In this document: positions 37,863 through 45,505 of the stretch, piece by piece | Numbering within the stretch: the first letter of the stretch is position 1 | Layout: each line of letters opens with the position of its first letter | Program-made: the position numbers and the translations under genes | Assembly (NCBI GenBank): GCA_019637875.1 | Contig: JAHBUW010000009.1 | Coordinates: forward strand, 62,001-126,000 | Length of the DNA stretch: 64,000 bases | From: Pseudobdellovibrionaceae bacterium | GTDB lineage: Bacteria > Bdellovibrionota > Bdellovibrionia > Bdellovibrionales > Bdellovibrionaceae | Direction: 5' to 3' | The notes under the pieces: model-generated | Databases searched by the model: none | Told to the model about the DNA's origin: nothing | Seen by the model: only the letters and a program-made list of their open reading frames with translations

Positions 37863-38063
37863 CTATTGAATCTTACGTTTCTCGACCGGGACCGCACTCA
37901 GCGCGGGCCGGGCTTCGGGTTTAATTTCGAGCGCGAGCATGATCCGGTCATGTAGCGCCTGAAAGTCATAGCCTTTTAGAATCTCCTCGATGGGATCGTT
38001 CTCTTCCACGTCAGGGGGACGCCACTCCACCTCTGCATTGCGGGGTTTGGTATCGACCATCAC
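37863..38063 (-). CDS. Small protein coupled to the ECF sigma factor
   Basis: This 66-residue acidic, soluble protein overlaps the sigma-factor gene by 4 bp and is followed by a terminator, so it is made with that factor. No membrane segment or cysteine motif is seen, which sets it apart from usual zinc-binding anti-sigma factors. The middle (EENDPIEEILKGYDFQALHDRIMLALE) looks like an amphipathic helix that could bind the sigma factor. It may be a small anti-sigma or a regulator, but this rests only on position. Confidence 0.75.
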   Translation of the reverse strand: MMVDTKPRNAEVEWRPPDVEENDPIEEILKGYDFQALHDRIMLALEIKPEARPALSAVPVEKRKIQ

Positions 38064-38683
38064 GTTTCGACCTCCGTCCGTTTTTTCTGGAGTTCCATGA
38101 GTCCTCCCTCATCGAAGTTCCAGTGTTTGAGTTCCGTGTCCATTTCGAATTCATCTTTGAGTTTCAGAAGGGCGTGGCGGTAATTCGCCTTGGCCGTGTC
38201 GTAAGGACATTGCATGATCTCGGCGATCTCTTTGAAGCTCAGGTCTTCAAAGATGCGCAGGACCAGTGCCGTCTTCTGACGAAACGGGAGCTCCTCGACG
38301 GCTTTGTGGATCAACTTCGACAGCGCCTGGTGGCTGACAGACTCTTCCGCCACCGAGGGAATCGACAGTTGAACCGAATCCAGATCGGAGTGACCGTCAC
38401 GACGCTCACGAAGTTTATTCTTCGCCGTGTTCACCGCGATCTGGAACAACCAACTCTTGAAACTCGCTCGACCTTCGAAACTGTCCAGGCGCTCATAAGC
38501 CTTCATGAACGATTCCTGCACGACATCTTCCGCGGTCGCGAGGTCCTTCACGAACCTCAGACTCACCCGCAGCAGACTCTTCTGGTACTTTCGCACCAGA
38601 TGAGAGAAGGACGTCCTTTGTCCCGCGCGAATTTGGCCAATCCACTGAAGATCTTCGTTCCCAAAAATCTCTCTCTCGCCCAT
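38060..38683 (-). CDS. ECF-type RNA polymerase sigma factor
   Basis: The protein of 207 residues has region 2 (SFSHLVRKYQKSLLRVSLRFVKDLATAEDVVQESFMKAYERLDSFEG...FKSWLFQIAVNTAKNKLRERR) and region 4 (LPFRQKTALVLRIFEDLSFKEIAEIMQCPYDTAKANYRHALLKLK), joined by a linker with no region 3. ECF factors direct polymerase to genes for envelope stress or related responses. A C-terminal tail of about 30 residues follows region 4. It starts at ATG 38683 with a weak ribosome site, and overlaps a small partner gene by 4 bp. No membrane anti-sigma gene is adjacent. Confidence 0.94.
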   Translation of the reverse strand: MGEREIFGNEDLQWIGQIRAGQRTSFSHLVRKYQKSLLRVSLRFVKDLATAEDVVQESFMKAYERLDSFEGRASFKSWLFQIAVNTAKNKLRERRDGHSDLDSVQLSIPSVAEESVSHQALSKLIHKAVEELPFRQKTALVLRIFEDLSFKEIAEIMQCPYDTAKANYRHALLKLKDEFEMDTELKHWNFDEGGLMELQKKRTEVET

Positions 38684-38941
38684 AAGACACGCCCCCCCTG
38701 TCTTTCGGTGAATGGGGGAAACGATTTTTCGTCGCGGCCCCCGCTGTTTCCTTTGTGCAACGGGGGGACCACGAACTTCTTGCTGAAATCGGTAGCAGAA
38801 TGGCTCCGCGAAAAGGCGGGCTCGAAGCTGGTGAATTTGGCGTTAAGACGGCCCGCGAAGGGGGCGGTGCGAGTTGGATCGCCCCCCGCTGAAAGCCGGT
38901 GGCGATCCGAACCAGGGACGAATTTTGTTAGGGACTTGGTG
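38684..38941. other. Intergenic region, 258 bp, no gene seen
   Basis: This region lies between the sigma-factor gene and the small secreted-protein gene. It has several G/C-runs and a hairpin (38876 to about 38908, GGATCGCC and GGCGATCC). Short open frames are present on both strands but lack ribosome sites and family likeness. The sigma factor promoter probably lies here. I see nothing else. Confidence 0.5.
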
Positions 38942-39280
38942 TTACGGAACCTGGGGCTCAATCGACTCGGGGATCAGGACCAGGTCGTAGTTGGGTTTTT
39001 GGTAAACTTCGCCCTTCAGGCAATAGCGCTGGCCTTCCACGAGGGAGTCAATAATCAGGCCGGCCTCTTGGACTTCGCTGTAGGTCTCACCGGCCGCGGC
39101 CAGCTCGAACTCTTGGAAGGCCGGAGTCATCGGACCCGACGACACTTCAAGGTAGTTACGGATGACCATCAGCATGCCGTCGGAGCTTTCCGTGCGGTAG
39201 ATCCCGCAGACGGTTTGGATTTCGGCTTGAGCGAAGGTCGCGGGCAGGATCAGGGACAGGATCACGAACAGATGTTTCAT
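38942..39280 (-). CDS. Small secreted protein
   Basis: A signal peptide (residues 1-20, ending AQA) leads into a 92-residue mature protein with two Cys (CGIY and YCLKGEVY) that could form a disulfide. The mature sequence is strand-rich (SSDGMLMVIRNYLEVSSGPM, YCLKGEVYQKPNYDLVLIPESI). The family is not recognised. AAGGAG lies 6 nt before the ATG at 39280, so the longer frame to 39316 is not used. It is downstream of no other gene on its strand and has a weak hairpin after its stop. Confidence 0.8.
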   Translation of the reverse strand: MKHLFVILSLILPATFAQAEIQTVCGIYRTESSDGMLMVIRNYLEVSSGPMTPAFQEFELAAAGETYSEVQEAGLIIDSLVEGQRYCLKGEVYQKPNYDLVLIPESIEPQVP

Positions 39281-39411
39281 GGAGTCTCCTTGGTTGGGGG
39301 AACCGAGAAGTACCAAGGAGAACGGAATCTGCTCAACGGCCGCGCGTGACGCCTGACGTATTCACAGGGTGGGTCCCGGAAGGGGGCCACCCGCGTTCTC
39401 AAATCTGATTA

Positions 39412-40365
39412 TTACTGAGAGATCGTGACCCGGTTCCGGCCGTTTTGTTTGCTCTGGTAAAGAGCGGTGTCGGCCCGTTTGAAGAAGGTGTCCCAAACGT
39501 CCTCGTCGGACTTACGGGTCGCCACCCCCACCGAGACGGTGACGGGAATACGTTTCCCTTCCGACATGAACGCCGTCGACTCGACCGTCGCGCGGATCCG
39601 CTCCGAGACTTCAGCCGCCGCACGCAGGGGCGTGTGCGCGAGCAGAATCACGAACTCTTCCCCCCCGTAGCGGGCGAAGAAATCCTGCGAACGGACCACC
39701 TTCGTGGAGATGACATCCGAAAGCTGTTTCAGAACCACGTCGCCGGCCGCGTGGCCGTACTGATCGTTGATCTTTTTGAAGTGATCGATGTCGAGCACGA
39801 TCAAACTGAGCTCTTCGTTCAAAACTTCCGAGCGTTTGATCAATTCGGGACCGCGTTCGATGAGGGCGCCTTTGGTGTACGCGCCGGTCAGACCGTCTTT
39901 CACGGCCTTTTCGTTCATCTCGCGGTTCGTGATCGCCTCCAAGTTTCCTTTTTCGAGAAACTTCAGGATCAGATTGCCGATTTTAATTTGATCGTTGTTC
40001 TTCAGCTTCATCGGCGCCATCGGGTTCAGCACGTTGCCGTTCACGACGGTCTTGTTGGCCGAGCCGAGGTCGACGACCGTCACTTCGCTGCCCACGATCA
40101 CGAGACGTGCGTGGTTGCGGCTGACGGATTTGTCATCGAGGTGGATTCCGCAATCGACGGAACGGCCCAGAACGTACTCGGCTTGGACGAGCGCGTACTG
40201 TTTTCCGACGTAGCCTTGCGGCCCCAGAAGGACCACAAGTGCGGGGGGCGCCTCGTCCGCGGGACGCATCAGACCGTTGAAGGTCTCGCCCGTGACGATG
40301 CTCGTTTTTTCGGTGAGGTCATCGCTCCCGAATTGCTGGTTGTTGGCTCCAGAACTTTGCGACAT
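39412..40365 (-). CDS. dgcB: FHA-GGDEF diguanylate cyclase, DgcB-like
   Basis: It makes c-di-GMP from two GTP. An N-terminal tail with Thr residues (residues 17-30) is followed by an FHA domain (about 45-135, GRSVDCGIHLDDKSVSRNHARL) that binds phospho-Thr, and a GGDEF domain (about 155-317) with GGEEF (234-238). The inhibitory site RSQD (225-228) lies five residues before GGEEF, so product inhibition is expected. The B. bacteriovorus DgcB (Bd0742) has the same FHA-GGDEF layout and is required for prey entry; orthology is inferred from layout and likeness. It lies 21 bp after pgi. A -10-like box ends 7 nt before the ATG, with a -35 in the pgi coding end. Confidence 0.93.
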   Translation of the reverse strand: MSQSSGANNQQFGSDDLTEKTSIVTGETFNGLMRPADEAPPALVVLLGPQGYVGKQYALVQAEYVLGRSVDCGIHLDDKSVSRNHARLVIVGSEVTVVDLGSANKTVVNGNVLNPMAPMKLKNNDQIKIGNLILKFLEKGNLEAITNREMNEKAVKDGLTGAYTKGALIERGPELIKRSEVLNEELSLIVLDIDHFKKINDQYGHAAGDVVLKQLSDVISTKVVRSQDFFARYGGEEFVILLAHTPLRAAAEVSERIRATVESTAFMSEGKRIPVTVSVGVATRKSDEDVWDTFFKRADTALYQSKQNGRNRVTISQ

Positions 40366-40372
40366 CCCTCAT

Positions 40373-40401
40373 AGTATGGGCTGCCTTTAAAGCTCCGGCA
40401 A
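40373..40401 (-). promoter_or_regulatory. Internal promoter of the DgcB-like gene
   Basis: On the minus strand TTGCCG (40396-40401, inside the last codons of pgi), 17 bp, CATACT (40373-40378), then 7 nt to the ATG. It would allow a leaderless transcript of its own apart from pgi. A GAGGG lies before the ATG and could also serve as a ribosome site. Confidence 0.5.
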
Positions 40402-41622
40402 GACTCCGTTTTTAAGGATTCCCTTGGCGAGTCTTTTGCCCAGCTCGACTCCAGGCTGGTCGAAGGCATTGATGTCCAGGGCTTCGCCCAAAGATGCGAC
40501 AACCAGCATCCAAGTCTGAAGCACGGCCCCGATGGTTTGGGGCTTCAGGTCCTGGAGTTCCAGCTCCAAAACCGAGACACCTTGACGGCGCAGGGCTTCG
40601 GCGGTCGCCCGCGCTTCGACGTTCAGGATTTCGCCCAATTTTTTGCCACCGATCTCGGCGAGTTCGGGGATCACCGGCGACGCCGCCAGCTGGATATCGC
40701 CCCCGAAATCGGCGACGCGGTGTAGGACGACCCACTTGTCGCGGGGCCCTTCCATGACCTGCTGAAGGATGGAGTGCTGATCGTTCGCGCCCAGCGCCGC
40801 GACGGGCGACGACGCGCGGGCCGGAGTTTTCCCCTGACGGTCCTTCGCTTTACCGAGACTCTCGGCCCACAGCTGCACGATCCACGCGGCGAGGTTTCGG
40901 ATCGAAGAGCTGTAAGTCCAAAACTGGGTGATCCACTCTTCGCGCTTCCAGCTGGCCAGGGACTGCGCGGTCAGCTCCGCGACGAGTTTGTCTTGAGTTG
41001 CGGCCCACGCCGCGCCGTCGTGAAAGGCCTTCGCGTCCTGACCGAGGTATTCCGCCAAGAACATCCCCACCGGCGACAGCACCGAAAAGCGTCCGCCGAC
41101 GTCCAGGGGCACTTCAACCTGGCGCACGCCCTTCGCTTGCGCCCAGTTCATGAGGGGGCTCGCTTTGGACTCGGTCACGACGAGCGCACGGTCGGTCCAA
41201 CGGGGATCGAGGGTCGCGAGTTGATCGTGCACGTACTGAAGGCCCGAGAGGGTTTCGAGGGTCGTTCCGGATTTCGAAACGAACACGAACGCGGCGTCGC
41301 TCCAGGTTTTGGCGTCGCCGAGGGACTTTTTCACGAAGTGGGGATCCGGATTGTCGATGATCGTCACTTGGCCCGGTTGCGCGAAAACGTCGGCCAGAAA
41401 CTGCGGTCCGAGCGAGCTCCCGCCGATGCCGAAGAAGAAAAGCCGCTTCGACATCTTTTGCAGACGCTGCGCCTCGGCCCGGCACGACTCGCGAAGGGCG
41501 GCGCGGGCGGGAAGCTGCGTGAATCCCAAATCCGCGCGCTTCAGCACGGTCCGCAAATGTTGGGTGGCTTGTTCGAGGGCGGGAGCGGAAACTTCGGAGG
41601 GACGCGACAGGATTTTGATCAT
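40387..41622 (-). CDS. pgi: Glucose-6-phosphate isomerase
   Basis: This enzyme interconverts glucose-6-phosphate and fructose-6-phosphate. The 411 residues carry the family marks FFGIGGSSLGPQFLADV, FVFVSKSGTTLETL (phosphate-binding Ser-x-x-Thr), VGGRFSVLSPVGMFLAEYLG, and a His/Lys-bearing C-terminal stretch ALGANDQHSILQQVMEGPRDK. It is shorter than the E. coli enzyme (549), as in the small bacterial group. ATG 41622 has no ribosome site, and TAGGTT ends 7 nt before it, so a leaderless message is likely. dgcB-like follows. Confidence 0.96.
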   Translation of the reverse strand: MIKILSRPSEVSAPALEQATQHLRTVLKRADLGFTQLPARAALRESCRAEAQRLQKMSKRLFFFGIGGSSLGPQFLADVFAQPGQVTIIDNPDPHFVKKSLGDAKTWSDAAFVFVSKSGTTLETLSGLQYVHDQLATLDPRWTDRALVVTESKASPLMNWAQAKGVRQVEVPLDVGGRFSVLSPVGMFLAEYLGQDAKAFHDGAAWAATQDKLVAELTAQSLASWKREEWITQFWTYSSSIRNLAAWIVQLWAESLGKAKDRQGKTPARASSPVAALGANDQHSILQQVMEGPRDKWVVLHRVADFGGDIQLAASPVIPELAEIGGKKLGEILNVEARATAEALRRQGVSVLELELQDLKPQTIGAVLQTWMLVVASLGEALDINAFDQPGVELGKRLAKGILKNGVLPEL

Positions 41623-41629
41623 GGCAGAG

Positions 41630-41635
41630 AACCTA
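41630..41635 (-). promoter_or_regulatory. -10-like element before pgi
   Basis: TAGGTT on the minus strand ends 7 nt before the pgi ATG. A weak TGTACG is 17 bp further upstream. No ribosome site is visible between. Confidence 0.4.
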
Positions 41636-41731
41636 GGCGGACTCTTCCCGCCCGTACACTCTTGGCGCGGCCTATTATCGTTGTCCTCCGCGGAATTTCA
41701 GGCTGAGATGTCGGAAACGGAGGACCCACGG

Positions 41732-42097
41732 ATGAAAAGCCTCATTGTTTCTTTGCTCACGCTGGCCGCGTTTCCCGCTTCAGCCCATATCCTGAGCTGC
41801 GCGTACACCATTTACGGCGCCCCTTTTTCCACGGTCGAAATCCAGTTCGATGAGGCGGGTCAGGCCCTGTCCCCGGCGACGATCATCGTCTCGGGAAAAG
41901 CGCATACCGAATCCGTCACTCTCGAGCCCAACGGCCCCGGCGAAAGTCTGCATCTGTGGCTGTCGAAGGAAAGCTCCCAGAACGACGTCGAGCTGATCGT
42001 TTACGAAACGCGCCAAGCCCAGGGCGACTCGAAGATGATCAACCACCACATCCCCATCGGCAAAGAGATGTGGGGCGACTGCACGACGCGCGAATAG
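41732..42097 (+). CDS. Small secreted protein
   Basis: A signal peptide (residues 1-18, ending ASA) precedes a 103-residue mature protein with two Cys (LSCAYT near the start and DCTTR near the end) likely joined by a disulfide. It is strand-rich (YGAPFSTVEIQFDEAGQ, TESVTLEPNG, NDVELIVYETRQ). The family is not recognised. CGGAGGA lies 8 nt before the ATG, so the long upstream frame on this strand is not coding. It is about 30 bp before a long inverted repeat. Confidence 0.78.
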   Translation: MKSLIVSLLTLAAFPASAHILSCAYTIYGAPFSTVEIQFDEAGQALSPATIIVSGKAHTESVTLEPNGPGESLHLWLSKESSQNDVELIVYETRQAQGDSKMINHHIPIGKEMWGDCTTRE

Positions 42098-42128
42098 CGG
42101 TTACGAAACGCCCGCTCCGGAGCGTGAA

Positions 42129-42230
42129 GGACGTTCGTAAAGCTTCACCTGCAAGGCGGAAGGAGGAAGGCGTACCCTCGCGGTACGTCGACGACGACCA
42201 ACGCAGTCAGGTGAAGCTTTACGGACGTCC
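42129..42230. repeat. Long inverted repeat enclosing a hairpin, family A copy 2
   Basis: 23-bp arms (42129-42151 and 42208-42230) match at 22 of 23 positions. The centre holds GCGTACC-CTCGC-GGTACGT (42170-42188). The flanks read CAAGGCGGAAGGAGGAAG on the left and CGACGACGACCAACGCAG on the right, a pattern shared with copy 1 at 5359-5483. The right arm ends exactly at the stop codon of the phosphoesterase gene. The arm sequences differ between copies and only the inner part is alike. Confidence 0.8.
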
Positions 42231-43337
42231 CTAAGACACCGCGACGTCTTCTTCGATGCGGTGATAGCCCCGCCATTCTTTCAGGCGGCAACGAGGACGG
42301 GTCGAATCCTCGGGGTATTCGATCAAGACGTAGGTGAGCTTGGTGATTTTCCCCAGCGAGACGACGTCCAGGCTCGTGATTTCGGTCCACGTGCCGGTGT
42401 TGAAGTACTCTTTCCCCTGCTTCCACTGACGGTACTGGTAAACGTGCGAGTGACCGAAGATCACGGTGTGCACGCGGTCGTCCTGCAGGATCTTGCGGGC
42501 GGCGCCGCCCAGATCCGGGAAGATCGCGCTCTCCAGAATGATGCCCAGGACCTGGCTCGCGCGAACGTGACGCCGCGGATCCTTCACGAAGGCCGACTTC
42601 ACGAAATAACCGAACATCTGCCACGAGGTTTTCACCGTCATCCAGGTTTCGTTGAAGATCGCCCAACGCACCATGCGGCCGAAGGGGCGAATCTTGTCCA
42701 CGAAGGGGTAACGGTGTTTCACCTTCAAGACGAGATCCACGAAGAAATGGCTGCCGAAGGGTAGATTCAGGATGGGCTCGGCCAGATCCTTCTTCAGGAA
42801 GAAGCGGCGCGGGTCCATGCGGTTCGCGGCCTCATGCATGTGGCCGTGCTCGATGTGGACGCCGTCGAAAAAGTGCACGATGTTTTTGTAATGGATCGAG
42901 GCGTCGATCACGCCGTTCAGATACTCGCGGCAGGCGGGCCAGAGCATCGCCTGGTCGTGATTGCCGATGATGTAGGTGATCTTGTTTCCGGGCTTCGCCG
43001 CGAAAGCCGCGAGCGCCGCGAAGACGCGTTTGTGACCGTCGCAGATGGATTTCAAAATCTCCAGGCACACGGGCTCGGTCAGGACCGTCAGAAAGTGTCC
43101 GCGGTAATCGACCTGCAGGAAGTTCAGAAAATCGCCGTTGATGATGAGCTCGACTTCGGCTTCGCTGAAGACGCCCGACGAGTAGTACTCGATGAACTCG
43201 ACGAGTTTGTCGCCGAAGTAGAACTCCTCGAGGAAGTTCACGCCCCCGCCGGGAAGCAGGCGACCTTTCCCCAAATGCAAATCGCTGACGACGACTTTGA
43301 TTTTTCGTTTGGGAGAGGGAGGGTTCGCGACGTCCAT
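42231..43337 (-). CDS. Metallophosphoesterase
   Basis: The calcineurin-like motifs are all present: SDLHLG (residues 18-23), INGDFLNF (about 65-72), IGNHDQ (about 123-128), HGH, and IFGHSHVYQY. These bind two metal ions. The insertion between the NHD and GHSH motifs (about 120 residues, helical with basic runs) is longer than in simple enzymes and could bind the membrane. It resembles proteins of the UDP-2,3-diacylglucosamine hydrolase type (LpxH), but the likeness is not strong enough to call it. The substrate is unknown. The stop lies at the edge of an inverted repeat. Confidence 0.88.
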   Translation of the reverse strand: MDVANPPSPKRKIKVVVSDLHLGKGRLLPGGGVNFLEEFYFGDKLVEFIEYYSSGVFSEAEVELIINGDFLNFLQVDYRGHFLTVLTEPVCLEILKSICDGHKRVFAALAAFAAKPGNKITYIIGNHDQAMLWPACREYLNGVIDASIHYKNIVHFFDGVHIEHGHMHEAANRMDPRRFFLKKDLAEPILNLPFGSHFFVDLVLKVKHRYPFVDKIRPFGRMVRWAIFNETWMTVKTSWQMFGYFVKSAFVKDPRRHVRASQVLGIILESAIFPDLGGAARKILQDDRVHTVIFGHSHVYQYRQWKQGKEYFNTGTWTEITSLDVVSLGKITKLTYVLIEYPEDSTRPRCRLKEWRGYHRIEEDVAVS

Positions 43338-43376
43338 GGCAGTCTCTTTACCTTAACAAGGTGGCCAGCGGAAGTC

Positions 43377-44468
43377 TCATTCCGCCTTTTTGATCGGGAG
43401 GATCTGGCCGCCGGTCGTGTCACTCGACTCGAGATTCGTCAGGGCCATGCGGAGCGCCCGCACGGTCCGGCCGAGCTGCTCTTGTTGCGCGTCGATCCGT
43501 TTTTGCAGATCGGCCGCCTTGTGCTTTTCGAGCTCCAAGTTGCTTGAATACTCATCGAGCTTTCGCTTCAGATCCAGGATCGTCTCGTCCTTGGTGCGGA
43601 CGAGCGCCGATTTTTCCAGGCGCGCCAGCTCCAGACGGTTTTCCAGCTCGCGTTCGCGCACCCGGACCTTCTTCAAGTCCGTGTGCATGCGGCCGTCCAT
43701 CTCGTCGAGCTTCTTTTTCAGTTTGTTGTACTCGCGGTCCTTGTCCATCAAGCTTTCCTTGAGGATTTTGACTTCGAGCTCCGCGGTTTGCAGGACGTCG
43801 TTCCGAACCCGTTCGGCCTCGAACAGCTTGGCCTGCATCTCGTCTTCCTGGCGCTTCGCGATCGCGCCGGCCGAAACCAGCAGGCGGATCTCTTCTTCCA
43901 GGCGTTCTTTTTCGGTCGTCAGTTCGTTGATGCGCGCTTGCGCCAGATCCAGGGTCGCCGCTTGCTGGAGTGCCACCTCGGATTGCTGTCCCGCAGCCGA
44001 TGCGGGATTGCGGCCCGCGCTGCGGCCCACGCCCACCGCCACTTTGATCGAAGACTCGCGATTTGATGCAAGGCCCTTCGCCATGGGTTGAGTACGATCC
44101 GAGAACCCAGCGCCCACGCCGCCCGTGCTTTGCGAGTGCGTGACCGAGGGATTGGAGTGATTGCCGGTGTCCTTCGGGAGCGGCACGGTCACGCTCTGCT
44201 CTTCTTGCAGCGGACGGACCTTGTGTTTCGCGTTCACGTCTTTCATGTCGAGACCGTCGGGCAGCGCCGCGGTCGTCGACTCGTCCGAGGGCGCTTCGCC
44301 TCCGACGTCTTCGAAGTTGATGTCCTTCGCGATGTCCTTTTGGGAAACGTCGATCACGGATTCCGAGACGTCGGCTCCCAAAACATCGCCCTCCCCTTGC
44401 TGTTTCAGCTCGGAGATCAGCGCTTCGATATAACGGTCGGACGTGCGACCCTTTTTGCCCTTGGACAT
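43377..44468 (-). CDS. Cytoplasmic coiled-coil protein
   Basis: The N-terminal half (1-165) is low in complexity, acidic and Ser/Thr/Gly-rich. Residues 165-335 form a long coiled coil with heptads (LDLAQARINELTTEKERLEEEI, AELEVKILKESLMDKDREYNKLKKKLDEM, LELARLEKSALVRTKDETILDLKRKLDEY). It has no signal or membrane span. Proteins of this build often serve as scaffolds at a pole or division site. I do not recognise a family. It precedes the metallophosphoesterase gene by 39 bp on the same strand. Confidence 0.82.
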   Translation of the reverse strand: MSKGKKGRTSDRYIEALISELKQQGEGDVLGADVSESVIDVSQKDIAKDINFEDVGGEAPSDESTTAALPDGLDMKDVNAKHKVRPLQEEQSVTVPLPKDTGNHSNPSVTHSQSTGGVGAGFSDRTQPMAKGLASNRESSIKVAVGVGRSAGRNPASAAGQQSEVALQQAATLDLAQARINELTTEKERLEEEIRLLVSAGAIAKRQEDEMQAKLFEAERVRNDVLQTAELEVKILKESLMDKDREYNKLKKKLDEMDGRMHTDLKKVRVRERELENRLELARLEKSALVRTKDETILDLKRKLDEYSSNLELEKHKAADLQKRIDAQQEQLGRTVRALRMALTNLESSDTTGGQILPIKKAE

Positions 44469-44593
44469 AACTTAAGAGACATATCGGCAAAAAGAGCCGG
44501 GAAGTGAAGAACCGCCGCCGGGACGGAGCCCGGCCTGGACGTTGGCCGGGTTTCCCCGGCCCACTGTCAATTCCTCAGACAAAAAGAACGGAC

Positions 44594-45505
44594 CTAGGCG
44601 TGGGCGACGGTCTTGAGGTAGACGCCCATGCGGGTTTCCAGAGCCTCGGGCGCGACTTTCGCCAGCGCGCGGACGCTGAAATCCTGGATGGTGAAGCTCG
44701 CGAGCACGGTGCCGTGCATGCAGGCTTTTTTCAGGTCTTGGAACGTGGGTTTGCGATCGAGCTTCGCGAGGTAACCGAAGAAGCCGCCCGCGAAAGTATC
44801 GCCCGCGCCCGTCGGATCCACGACGTCCGCCACCGGTACCGCCGGCAGGATGAAGTAGCCTTCGCCTTTGACGTACATCAGGAAGCCGTACTCACCGCGT
44901 TTGATCACGATGGCCTGCGGTCCCAATTCGCAAACTTTCGGCGCCGCCTCGATGGCGTTTTTCGCGCCGGTCAGCATTTTCGCCTCGCCCTCGTTGATGA
45001 GGACGACGTTCACGCGCGACAGGGTCTTTTTCAGATCGTCGATCTTCGACGAGATCCAGAAGTTCATGGTGTCCATGCCGACGAAGACCGGCGACTTCAC
45101 TTGATCGAGGACTTTCACTTGCAGATCGGGCGAGATGTTCGCCAGGAAAACGAACTTCGTGCCTTTGTAGGAATCCGGAAGATCGGGATCGAAAGCTTCG
45201 AAGACGTTCAGCTCGGTTTTTTTGGTGATCGCTTCGTTCATGTCGCCGGCGTAGGCGCCTTCCCAATGGAAGGTTTTGCCGGGAGCGACGAACATTCCCT
45301 CAAGGTCCACACCGCGAGCGCGCAGAAGTTCTTTGTCCGAATCCGCGTAATCTTCGCCGACGACGCCGACCACACGGACTTTCGCCGACAGCGAAGCCGC
45401 GAGCGAAAAATAATTCGCGGAGCCGCCGAGAGCGCGCTCGACTTTGCCCGACGGTGTTTCGATGGTGTCATACGCAAGGCTACCGACGACGAGAATTTCA
45501 GACAC
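44594..45505 (-). CDS. PfkB-family sugar/nucleoside kinase
   Basis: The family's marks are present: the GGSANYFSLAASL N-terminal motif, VGVVGEDYAD, and the C-terminal DPTGAGDTFAGGFFG with catalytic Asp. Substrate is not clear: adenosine, ribokinase-like and other groups share these. Start: GTG 45505, with GGGAGGA 6 nt upstream; the open frame to 45562 is within the rlmN end and lacks a site. It overlaps rlmN by 8 bp, so the two are co-transcribed. Confidence 0.92.
   Translation of the reverse strand: MSEILVVGSLAYDTIETPSGKVERALGGSANYFSLAASLSAKVRVVGVVGEDYADSDKELLRARGVDLEGMFVAPGKTFHWEGAYAGDMNEAITKKTELNVFEAFDPDLPDSYKGTKFVFLANISPDLQVKVLDQVKSPVFVGMDTMNFWISSKIDDLKKTLSRVNVVLINEGEAKMLTGAKNAIEAAPKVCELGPQAIVIKRGEYGFLMYVKGEGYFILPAVPVADVVDPTGAGDTFAGGFFGYLAKLDRKPTFQDLKKACMHGTVLASFTIQDFSVRALAKVAPEALETRMGVYLKTVAHA

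Noticed and set aside
38684-38941. Possible small RNA or gene in the 258-bp gap beside the sigma factor
   Set aside because: Only short stems and weak open frames are seen; no promoter plus terminator pair could be set.
41309-41731. Plus-strand extension of the small secreted protein overlapping pgi
   Set aside because: It is antisense to pgi coding sequence. The ribosome site and signal peptide place the start at 41732.
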